Shown here piece after piece: positions 1 to 5,468 of a stretch of 5,468 bases of DNA. The position numbers and the translations under genes were made by a program. Below the pieces are notes generated by a model, which saw only the letters and a program-made list of their open reading frames with translations, made no database searches and had not been told where the DNA came from. Source of the DNA: Frondihabitans sp. (GTDB taxonomy: Bacteria; Actinomycetota; Actinomycetes; Actinomycetales; Microbacteriaceae); NCBI GenBank assembly GCA_025464735.1, contig JAODMX010000472.1, positions 1 to 5,468 of the forward strand. Direction: 5' to 3'. Within the stretch, counting starts at the first letter, position 1. Every line of letters begins with the position of its first letter.

Positions 1-1057
1 GCGCGAACGCGATCCCGACAATGCCGAAGTGAGTCCAGAGGTCACCCACGACGGAGTGCACTTCGATGTGGCCGCCGAACATGAAGTTCTCGACGTAGCC
101 GTTGTTCGGGGCGTAGCCGATCGATGCCATACCCGACTTGGCGGTCAGCAGTTGATCGGGGGTGAGGTTGATGCCCAAGCCGAACCCTGCCGGATAGTGC
201 GTCATCAAGGCCAGAGTCGCCGCGAGTTCGGGGCGACCACCGACGATCAGAGACCCCGACGTGTCGATCTGCTGGATCGATCGGGCCTGAGTCGCCGCGC
301 CGAGCGCACCGTCGAGAATCAGCGCCTGGCCGACGTTGTACACGAGCGCCGCCATCACGCCGAGACCAATGACGACGCGAGCAGCCGAGCCCTTTCGACC
401 GAATCGCCTGAGGGGCACCTGGGCCGCCAGAATCGCGGCGGCGAGGAGCATCTGCCCGAACATCGACCGGAAGTCGTGGCTTGCCGAGTAGGCCATGAGG
501 GCCAGCAACACCAGCATCTCGAGCCACCAGCCGCGCACCCGCTGGGCGAGGGCAAGAGTGACCACGGCGACGGGGAACGCGAAGCTGAACTTCCACGGGT
601 TCTCGGAGAACTGCGAGTCGAGAGGCACGATTCCGACAATGAGCCCGATGCCGAAGACGAGGGCCACGGTCGACGGGCTGAGGATCGTTCTGGCCCAGAG
701 GACCATCCCGATCGAGGCGATCAGGTTGAGAAGGAGGAGCCCCGACGCGATCAGCGATGTCCGGTCGACACCGTTAGTTGCCGCGTTCGCGAGCGTCAGG
801 AAGAACCCCGAACCCAGGGTGACGAGGCCGCCCAGAAGGACGAGGCTCATGAAGCGGAAGCGCCTGACCGCGGGAACCCAGAGGGGCGACAGCACGACCG
901 ACAGGATCAGGGCGATCGGAACCTGGTGCGGAAACGAGATTCGGACAGGGATCACGGCTACGGCAAGGACGGCGAGAATGCGCGACGAGGTCGAGGATCG
1001 CGCTAGCGAGACGAGCGCGCGCGAGCGCGTTCCTCGCGCGAGAGCCGTGACCGTCAT
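1..1057 (-). CDS. O-antigen polymerase/ligase-like (Wzy/WaaL-type) membrane protein, C-terminus off the left edge
   Basis: This frame stays open from an ATG at 1055-1057 to the window edge, giving 352 residues without a stop. About nine or ten hydrophobic segments are visible, at roughly residues 27-42, 47-64, 70-92, 101-122, 129-146, 157-172, 179-192, 198-214 and 226-248, with another starting near 336. Between the last two lies a polar loop of about 85 residues. It holds GGRPELAATLALM (273-285), then HYPAGFGLGI with P289, and H334 just before the next helix. An Arg in DFRSMFG (195-201) precedes one helix. This layout, a large extracytoplasmic loop with R-P-E...P-x-G-x-G followed by a His, is typical of Wzy polymerases and WaaL-type ligases, which join lipid-linked oligosaccharides outside the membrane. 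The substrate is unknown; in an actinobacterium an exopolysaccharide or cell-wall glycan is likelier than O-antigen. An in-frame GTG at 1094-1096, preceded by the purine-rich run GAGGGGG about 8 bases upstream, would add 13 residues. Polymerase versus ligase is unresolved. Confidence 0.8.
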   Translation of the reverse strand, partial: MTVTALARGTRSRALVSLARSSTSSRILAVLAVAVIPVRISFPHQVPIALILSVVLSPLWVPAVRRFRFMSLVLLGGLVTLGSGFFLTLANAATNGVDRTSLIASGLLLLNLIASIGMVLWARTILSPSTVALVFGIGLIVGIVPLDSQFSENPWKFSFAFPVAVVTLALAQRVRGWWLEMLVLLALMAYSASHDFRSMFGQMLLAAAILAAQVPLRRFGRKGSAARVVIGLGVMAALVYNVGQALILDGALGAATQARSIQQIDTSGSLIVGGRPELAATLALMTHYPAGFGLGINLTPDQLLTAKSGMASIGYAPNNGYVENFMFGGHIEVHSVVGDLWTHFGIVGIAFA

Positions 1058-1064
1058 GCCGACA

Positions 1065-1070
1065 AGACTA
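1065..1070 (-). promoter_or_regulatory. candidate -10 box for the polymerase gene, implying a leaderless transcript
   Basis: On the minus strand TAGTCT (pattern TANNNT) ends 7 bases before the ATG at 1057. That spacing matches actinobacterial leaderless transcripts, where the message starts at or next to the start codon. There is no Shine-Dalgarno before this ATG and no convincing -35 at 16-18 bases. If the upstream GTG at 1096 is the true start, this match falls inside the gene and is chance. Confidence 0.25.
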
Positions 1071-1157
1071 AGCGAACCGCGGCTCGATCCGGCCACCGCG
1101 GGCGCCCCCTCTTCTGGGCGCACCCCGACTGGGGCTTGCTCCAACCCCGTCACACCC

Positions 1158-1186
1158 TCGAAAGTGGCTCAGTATCAAGCTAAACT
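1158..1186 (+). promoter_or_regulatory. candidate sigma-70-type promoter of the beta-helix gene
   Basis: TCGAAA (1158-1163) and TAAACT (1181-1186) each match 4 of 6 bases of the -35 and -10 consensus, with a 17-base spacer. They lie in the only AT-rich patch of the 214-base divergent spacer, about 85 bases before the ATG at 1272. A near-repeat, CTCAGTATCA (1168-1177) and CACAGTATTA (1197-1206), with 8 of 10 bases equal, brackets the -10 box and could be a regulator site. The rest of 1058-1271 shows no ORF or strong hairpin that I can support. Confidence 0.35.
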
Positions 1187-1271
1187 CCAGCATCATCACA
1201 GTATTACGTCGCCAGCGTGCGGTGGCCCGGCTCCCTGACGATCCTTTCCGTGACGAAATGAGCTCTCCCGT

Positions 1272-3737
1272 ATGGCTTCCTCGCCCGTGACCCATCCTCG
1301 CCGACTACTTCGAGCCATCCCCGCGGCGGGAATCGTCATCGGACTCGTCCTCGTCGGCGTGGTCTCGTCGCAGGCTGCGCACGCCGACCCGTCGCCGCTG
1401 GCAAGCGATACCTTCACCAGAACAGTGTCCAGCGGGTGGGGAAAGGCCTCCATGGGCGGTCTGTACACCGTCGTCGCCGACAAGGCTGCCAAGCTCTCGG
1501 TATCCGGCGGTCAAGCGCACATCCGAAACCTGGCGCGGGCGAAGGCAGTCACGGCGACCCTCAAGTCGGTCGCCGCGCGAGACGTAGAAATTCAAGGCAC
1601 GATGGTCATGCCCGGTCACGCCCCCATCGTTTACCACGCCTATCAGATGCGCACGCAGAACGACGGCACCCTGTACCGCGGCCGCATCGACGTCCTTGCC
1701 GGCGGTGCCGTCGACCTCACGATCTCCCGCATGGAGAAGAACAACGTCGAGGTGACACTCGCCCGCAAACGGATGTCGTTCCGGGCGGGCGCGGACACCG
1801 CCATCACCTCCGATTTTCAGGTGACCGGCACCTCCCCCGTCACGATCCGGGGCAGGGCGTGGCTCGCCGGGTCGACTGAACCCGGGTGGCAGCTGACGAC
1901 GAGCGACTCCTCGACTCATCGGGTGACGGCGACGGGCCATGTCGGCCTGTGGGAGTATTCGAGCGCTTCGAACGCGTCGACCATCGGGACCGACGAAGAC
2001 GACCTCCTGGTCACGAACAATCCCACCTCCCCCGTCACCGCGACACCGACACCGACTTCCACGCCGACCACACCGACGAGTCCCGACCCGACAACGCAAG
2101 AACCACTTCGGGGCTCCCTTCCCGTCGGATCCAGTGACTACCCGATCCCGGCCGGCGCGATCTTCGTCTCCCCGTCCGGCAACGACGCCTCGTCAGGATC
2201 CGAATCGGACCCCCTTCGCACCCTGGCCGCAGCCATCACCCAGGCGGTCTCCGGCGACACGATCGTGCTTCGCGCCGGCACCTACAACGAGTCCGTGAGC
2301 ATCCCGGAGTCGAAGCCCAATCTCACCGTGCAGGCCTACCCGTACGAGGCCGTCTGGCTCGACGGATCCATCCCCGTCACCTCCTGGACGAAGACCGGCT
2401 CAACCTGGACCACCTACGGCTGGGACCACTTCTTCGCCAACACCCTCGACGGCATCGCCGACAACCCCTACTTCGTCGACACCGCCCACTATCCCCTCGC
2501 CGCCCGCGCCGACATGGTGTTCTACGACGGCGTGCAACTGACGCAGGTGGCCAGCGCCTCTGCTGTGAGAGCGGGAACCTTCGCGGTCGACCAGGCGGCC
2601 AAAACGATCACGATCGGGTCGGATCCTGCGGGCCATGACCTGCGAGCAAGCAACCAGATGCAGGCCATCTACGCAAAATCGGCCGGCACGACCCTCGAGG
2701 GCTTCGGCGTCAGGCGCTACGCGACCCCCTACAACGTGCGCGGCGCAATCCGCCTCGGCGGCGTAGGCGAGACGGCTCGCAACCTCGTCATCCAAGACAG
2801 CGCGACAACCGGCATGAACTTCGAGGCCGACAACATCACTCTGGATCACCTGACGGTGACCCGGAGCGGCATGCAAGGTCTCGGAGGCAACGCGACGTAC
2901 AACACGAAGCTGATCAACTCGGTCGTGAGCTACGCGAACGACGAGCACTTCAACGAAAGCCCGGTCTCAGGCGGGGTGAAGATCACCCGGTCGCGCGATC
3001 TGGTGATCCAGAACAACGACTTCGTCGACAACTACAGCTTCGGCCTCTGGCTCGACGAGTCGTGCTACGACCCTCACATCATCGACAACACGATGTCCGG
3101 CAACACCGGACACGGCCTCGAGGTCGAGATCTCGGCAGGCGCGATCATCGCCGACAACTCGGCGACGTCGAACGGCAAGTCGGGCATTCGCCTCCTCGAC
3201 ACGAGCAACTCGCAGATCTACAACAACTCGATCGGCGACAACGGAATCTTCGGAATCCAGCTGTCGCAAGACGAACGGCGAGAGTCTGACCTGTCGGTTC
3301 CCGGGCACGACCCGCGCCAGCCAGAACCCGACCCGTCGTTCACCTGGCTCACCCAAAACGACACCGTTGCCAACAATTCCTTCGGCGCCGGTGGGCAGTT
3401 CCAGATCTACGCCCTCGACAACTGGACGAACATTCCTGTCGATCAGTGGCACCTGACGATCACCGGCAACCTCTTCAACTCGCAAGCGTCGTCGTCACAG
3501 GTGATGGTCGCGTGGGGCGGCAGCGACAACGTGACCCTCTACCGGTACAACACCCCAGCCGCTCTCGCCGCGGCGAAAAACCCGTCGTGGACCAATGCGC
3601 AGACCTTGAGCGCGCAACCACTCTCGGAGATGGCGACAGCCGTCACCTCCGCGCAGCCGATCGCGACACCCCTGCCCGCCGACGTCGCAGCCGCGGTGGG
3701 GCAACCCGTCGGCACGAGGCACATCGGCACGTTCTAG
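1272..3737 (+). CDS. secreted multidomain right-handed parallel beta-helix protein
   Basis: The 821-residue product has a Sec-type signal peptide: RRLLR at 10-14, a hydrophobic core at about 15-33, and a likely AHA|D cut after residue 38. An in-frame TGA at 1251-1253 makes ATG 1272 the first possible ATG start; its Shine-Dalgarno is weak. Residues about 43-250 (starting DTFTRTVSSGWG) resemble the LamG/concanavalin-like N-terminal modules of actinobacterial secreted proteins. A Pro/Thr linker follows at 251-278. From about 296, FVSPSGND (298-305) and GDTIVLRAGTY (328-338) form the usual entry to DUF1565/pectate-lyase-like beta-helices. Short Asn- and Gly-rich beta-helix turns run through about 470-715, with conserved-looking NDEHFN (556-561), GGVKI (567-571) and WLDESCYD (593-600). 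There is no LPXTG motif or C-terminal membrane helix, so the protein is probably released or held by carbohydrate. The fold suggests polysaccharide binding, lyase or hydrolase activity, but I cannot assign catalytic residues. Its position divergent from a polysaccharide polymerase suggests a role in making, trimming or remodelling that polymer. Confidence 0.87.
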   Translation: MASSPVTHPRRLLRAIPAAGIVIGLVLVGVVSSQAAHADPSPLASDTFTRTVSSGWGKASMGGLYTVVADKAAKLSVSGGQAHIRNLARAKAVTATLKSVAARDVEIQGTMVMPGHAPIVYHAYQMRTQNDGTLYRGRIDVLAGGAVDLTISRMEKNNVEVTLARKRMSFRAGADTAITSDFQVTGTSPVTIRGRAWLAGSTEPGWQLTTSDSSTHRVTATGHVGLWEYSSASNASTIGTDEDDLLVTNNPTSPVTATPTPTSTPTTPTSPDPTTQEPLRGSLPVGSSDYPIPAGAIFVSPSGNDASSGSESDPLRTLAAAITQAVSGDTIVLRAGTYNESVSIPESKPNLTVQAYPYEAVWLDGSIPVTSWTKTGSTWTTYGWDHFFANTLDGIADNPYFVDTAHYPLAARADMVFYDGVQLTQVASASAVRAGTFAVDQAAKTITIGSDPAGHDLRASNQMQAIYAKSAGTTLEGFGVRRYATPYNVRGAIRLGGVGETARNLVIQDSATTGMNFEADNITLDHLTVTRSGMQGLGGNATYNTKLINSVVSYANDEHFNESPVSGGVKITRSRDLVIQNNDFVDNYSFGLWLDESCYDPHIIDNTMSGNTGHGLEVEISAGAIIADNSATSNGKSGIRLLDTSNSQIYNNSIGDNGIFGIQLSQDERRESDLSVPGHDPRQPEPDPSFTWLTQNDTVANNSFGAGGQFQIYALDNWTNIPVDQWHLTITGNLFNSQASSSQVMVAWGGSDNVTLYRYNTPAALAAAKNPSWTNAQTLSAQPLSEMATAVTSAQPIATPLPADVAAAVGQPVGTRHIGTF
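2022..2105 (+). repeat. low-complexity Pro/Thr linker coding stretch
   Basis: Residues 251-278 of the beta-helix protein are almost only Pro, Thr and Ser. The DNA is built from slipped ACACCGAC/CCGAC-like units. It separates the N-terminal module from the beta-helix and is a typical flexible, possibly O-mannosylated, linker of actinobacterial extracellular enzymes. Such stretches vary in length between strains. Confidence 0.6.
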
Positions 3738-3789
3738 CGTCGCCGCGTGGCACGTTCTAGCGCCGCCGCGCCATGCGTCGCCGCGTGGC
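3726..3789 (+). repeat. imperfect tandem duplication over the beta-helix stop codon
   Basis: A 23-base unit at 3726-3748 is repeated directly at 3749-3771 with 21 of 23 bases equal; both copies begin GGCACGTTCTAGCG. A third, partial copy follows: GCGTCGCCGCGTGGC at 3737-3751 recurs exactly at 3775-3789. The first unit contains the last codons and the TAG stop of the beta-helix gene, and the second copies that TAG at 3758-3760. The array fills most of the 68-base spacer between two convergent genes. I see no strong hairpin with a T-run here, so no intrinsic terminator can be called for either gene. Confidence 0.75.
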
Positions 3790-3805
3790 CGCACTCCTGG
3801 ACGGG

Positions 3806-4735
3806 TCAGAGGGTGGCTATGGTCCAGCTCACGGTATGCGAGGCCCCGGGCGCGAGTCGGACGACATCGGTGCCCGTCGAGAAGGCGTCCGGCGGACAGG
3901 TCATCGGCTCGACGGCAAGACCGAGGCGGTTGAGGGCCTCCTCGGGACGGTCGGCCGTGTGAATCTGCACCCAGGGGAGCTCCGTGCCCCAGGTCATCCG
4001 CACGCCCGTCCCGCCGGGGGCAGTCACTCGCACCTCGGTCTGCCCCTCGTCGTCCCGGGCGAGACCCGTGAACGCGTGGTCGATGAAGAGCGAGCCGAGA
4101 ACACGCGGCGAACGGAAGTCGAACTCGACACGGGATTCGACCGAACCGACACCGGTCGGAATGAGCCGATCCTCGGTCACGTCGAGGAAGTCCGCTGCGG
4201 GGAGCGTCAGCGTCCAGTCATCGACGTGCCCAGGGCCCGCCGTGAGGTACGGGTGCGGGGCGGTGCCGTACGGCGCGTCGACGACGCCGCGATTGACCGC
4301 TGCGACGGTGGTGGTCAACCCGTCGTCGTCGAGCGCGTAGGTGACGCGGACGTCCAGCGGGAACGGGTAGCCATCGCTCGGCACGACCTCCGTCGCGAGA
4401 GTCACGCTCGAGTCTGCGGCTTGCTCGACCGCCCAACGCGTCCAGGCCAGGAGCCCGTGCAGGGCATGACCCCTCGACGGCTCGGTCAGCGGAAGCTGGT
4501 ACTCGACCCCGTCGAACGTGTAGACGCCGTCAACGATGCGATTCGGCCACGGAGCAAGGATCGCGCCCCGAAACACCGGCCGGATCCTGGTCGCCGCGAA
4601 CGGCACGACAAGATCGCGACCGGCAAAGGTCAACTCCCGAAGGCTCGCACCCACGCTCGCGATGGTGGCGCTGTACTCGCCATGCGAGATGGTGATCTGC
4701 TCGCCGGTGGGAAGGTGCTGATCGTGATTCGGCAT
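3806..4735 (-). CDS. aldose 1-epimerase (mutarotase) family protein
   Basis: This 309-residue protein is full length for the GalM-like family, which interconverts alpha and beta anomers of free sugars in the cytoplasm. Family landmarks appear in order: PWPNRIVDG (62-70) with sugar-binding R66, GHALHG (89-94) with H93, PYGTAPHPYL (155-164) with the probable catalytic H161, FIDHAF (217-222) with D219, and LAVEPMTCPPDAF (273-285) with the probable catalytic base E276. No signal peptide is seen. I chose the ATG at 4733-4735 because the protein aligns from there and a weak GAAAG lies 10 bases upstream. An in-frame start at 4849 would add 38 unlike residues, read through the upstream hairpin and overlap the neighbouring gene. 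It lies 83 bases downstream of an arabinofuranosidase on the same strand, so L-arabinose is a reasonable substrate guess; galactose, glucose or a phosphosugar remain possible. Confidence 0.9.
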   Translation of the reverse strand: MPNHDQHLPTGEQITISHGEYSATIASVGASLRELTFAGRDLVVPFAATRIRPVFRGAILAPWPNRIVDGVYTFDGVEYQLPLTEPSRGHALHGLLAWTRWAVEQAADSSVTLATEVVPSDGYPFPLDVRVTYALDDDGLTTTVAAVNRGVVDAPYGTAPHPYLTAGPGHVDDWTLTLPAADFLDVTEDRLIPTGVGSVESRVEFDFRSPRVLGSLFIDHAFTGLARDDEGQTEVRVTAPGGTGVRMTWGTELPWVQIHTADRPEEALNRLGLAVEPMTCPPDAFSTGTDVVRLAPGASHTVSWTIATL

Positions 4736-4774
4736 TGAACGTCGACTTTCGTGAGTGGAGATTTCAGAGTAGAG

Positions 4775-4809
4775 GAGCGCAGGATCCCTCCGCCGCGGAT
4801 CCTGCACTC
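4775..4809 (-). terminator. strong hairpin after the arabinofuranosidase gene, probable terminator or attenuator
   Basis: GCAGGATCC (4779-4787) and GGATCCTGC (4797-4805) form a perfect 9-bp stem with a 9-base loop. Beyond one C/A mismatch, GAG (4775-4777) pairs with CTC (4807-4809). The stem begins 10 bases past the arabinofuranosidase stop. The minus-strand sequence after it (CTCTACTCTGAAAT) is pyrimidine-rich but has no clean T-run, so termination may be partial. A TACTCT (-10-like) at 4766-4771 on the minus strand could give the epimerase its own start. Alternatively the hairpin could stabilise the upstream message in a shared transcript. Confidence 0.6.
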
Positions 4810-4818
4810 TCGACCCGA

Positions 4819-5468
4819 TCAGGCTTTGGCGAGCCGCACCACGTTCCACGACAGTGGGGGCAGGACCACCGAGAGAACCGAGCCCTCCCAGGACGTGTCG
4901 GCGTTGGCCACGGGTGCCACCGAGTCAGCGGTGTCGACGGTTACTTTCAGGTACGGATCCGGGTTGGAGAGCTGCGTGACCTCGACGAGGCGGGTGGCGC
5001 CGAACGCACGCGTGTCGAGGTCGATCGTGATCGACTCGGTCAGCGAGCGGTTGATGGCGAAGACCGCCACATCGCCCGACTCGGGCTCGTGCGTGGCGAC
5101 AGCGTCGACGGCCGGTACATCGCCGAACTTGGCCGTCTCGTGCACAGGCGCCTGGATCTCGACGCGAAGAACGTCACCCACGGCGTGCTTTGAGGCCTGG
5201 GCGAAGGGATGGAACGTCGTCTGCTTCCAGCTCCGTCCGCCCGTCTCGGTCATGATCGGCGCAATGACGTTGACGAGCTGAGCCAGGGAGGCGCTGGCCA
5301 CGCGGTCGCTGTGCTTGAGCAGCGAAATCAGCAGGCCACCCACAACCACGGCGTCCGCGACGCTGTACTGGTCTTCGTGCAGCACAGGGGCGACCGGCCA
5401 GTCGTTCTCAGGGTTCTTGCTCGCCTCGCCATTCAGGTACCAGACGTTCCACTCGTCGAACGAGATGT
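4819..5468 (-). CDS. alpha-L-arabinofuranosidase, GH51 family (N-terminus off the right edge)
   Basis: The last 215 residues and the TGA stop (4819-4821) are present; the frame is open to the window edge, so the start lies outside. The segment opens with ISFDEWNVWY, whose Glu (5452-5454) lies 211 residues from the C-terminus. In a GH51 enzyme of about 500 residues that places it near residue 290, where the family's catalytic nucleophile lies. HEDQYSVADAVVVGGLL and the motif GRSWKQTTFHPFAQASKHA follow, marking the end of the (beta/alpha)8 barrel and the start of the C-terminal beta-sandwich, which runs to the end. GH51 enzymes remove terminal alpha-L-arabinofuranosyl groups from arabinoxylan, arabinan or oligosaccharides with retention of configuration, usually inside the cell after import. 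The acid/base Glu would be beyond the window. The epimerase gene follows on the same strand, consistent with an arabinoside-use unit. An abfA-like name would fit, but I assign no symbol. Confidence 0.94.
   Translation of the reverse strand, partial: ISFDEWNVWYLNGEASKNPENDWPVAPVLHEDQYSVADAVVVGGLLISLLKHSDRVASASLAQLVNVIAPIMTETGGRSWKQTTFHPFAQASKHAVGDVLRVEIQAPVHETAKFGDVPAVDAVATHEPESGDVAVFAINRSLTESITIDLDTRAFGATRLVEVTQLSNPDPYLKVTVDTADSVAPVANADTSWEGSVLSVVLPPLSWNVVRLAKA

Noticed and set aside
29..1006. A 325-codon open frame on the plus strand
   Set aside because: It is the antisense shadow of the membrane protein. Its translation is a charged Arg/Glu/His/Asp-rich mix without any domain, while the opposite strand gives clear membrane helices and the polymerase loop motif.
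1033..1042. Perfect palindrome CTCGCGCGAG in a CpG-rich stretch (about 990-1045)
   Set aside because: It lies within the Arg/Ala/Ser-rich N-terminus of the polymerase and is explained by codon bias. No spacer, T-run or repeat elsewhere supports a regulatory site.
1123..1134. Small hairpin CCCC-GACT-GGGG in the divergent spacer
   Set aside because: A 4-bp stem is too short to mean anything in DNA of this composition.
1305..2099. A 264-codon minus-strand frame inside the beta-helix gene
   Set aside because: It is a high-GC shadow frame. The plus strand here encodes the signal peptide and N-terminal module.
3737..3805. Intrinsic terminator in the convergent junction
   Set aside because: The repeats are direct, not inverted. 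The best stem I found (GCGC-CAT-GCGT) is four pairs including a wobble and has no T-run.
3773..4738. A 321-codon open frame on the plus strand
   Set aside because: It lies opposite the epimerase, whose catalytic motifs are all intact. The plus-strand translation is Arg/Gly-rich and unlike any family.
4733..4849. Upstream start giving a 347-residue epimerase
   Set aside because: The extra 38 residues have no family similarity, cross the terminator-like hairpin and overlap the arabinofuranosidase 3' end.

Overview
The window reads as chromosomal DNA of a high-GC Gram-positive actinobacterium, probably a member of the Microbacteriaceae or a close relative. The evidence is strong G/C third-position bias in all four genes, few clear Shine-Dalgarno sites, TANNNT-type -10 boxes, and protein types common in that group. 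The family-level placement is an inference. I see no RNA gene, CRISPR array, transposase, attachment site or plasmid function.

Layout, left to right. (1) Bases 1-1057, minus strand: the N-terminal 352 residues of a multi-pass membrane protein of the O-antigen polymerase/ligase (Wzy/WaaL-like) type. It runs off the left edge, and only its shadow frames look like closed ORFs. (2) Bases 1058-1271: a divergent intergenic region with promoter-like elements for both directions. (3) Bases 1272-3737, plus strand: an 821-residue secreted protein with a signal peptide, an N-terminal module, a Pro/Thr linker and a right-handed parallel beta-helix. (4) Bases 3738-3805: a 68-base convergent junction containing an imperfect tandem duplication that copied the end of the beta-helix gene, stop codon included. 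(5) Bases 3806-4735, minus strand: a complete aldose 1-epimerase family protein of 309 residues. (6) Bases 4736-4818: an 83-base gap with a strong hairpin, probably the terminator of the next gene. (7) Bases 4819-5468, minus strand: the C-terminal 215 residues of a GH51 alpha-L-arabinofuranosidase, which runs off the right edge.

Two functional units meet here. On the left, a polysaccharide polymerase and a divergently transcribed secreted beta-helix protein look like the edge of an extracellular polysaccharide locus: one would polymerise chains at the membrane, the other would bind or cleave polysaccharide outside the cell. On the right, an arabinofuranosidase followed by a sugar mutarotase on the same strand looks like a small arabinoside-utilisation unit, in which arabinose is released and its anomers equilibrated. 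Whether the two units are linked, for instance by an arabinose-containing exopolysaccharide, cannot be decided from this window. Nothing here is clearly a new system. The beta-helix protein next to the polymerase is the most open question.
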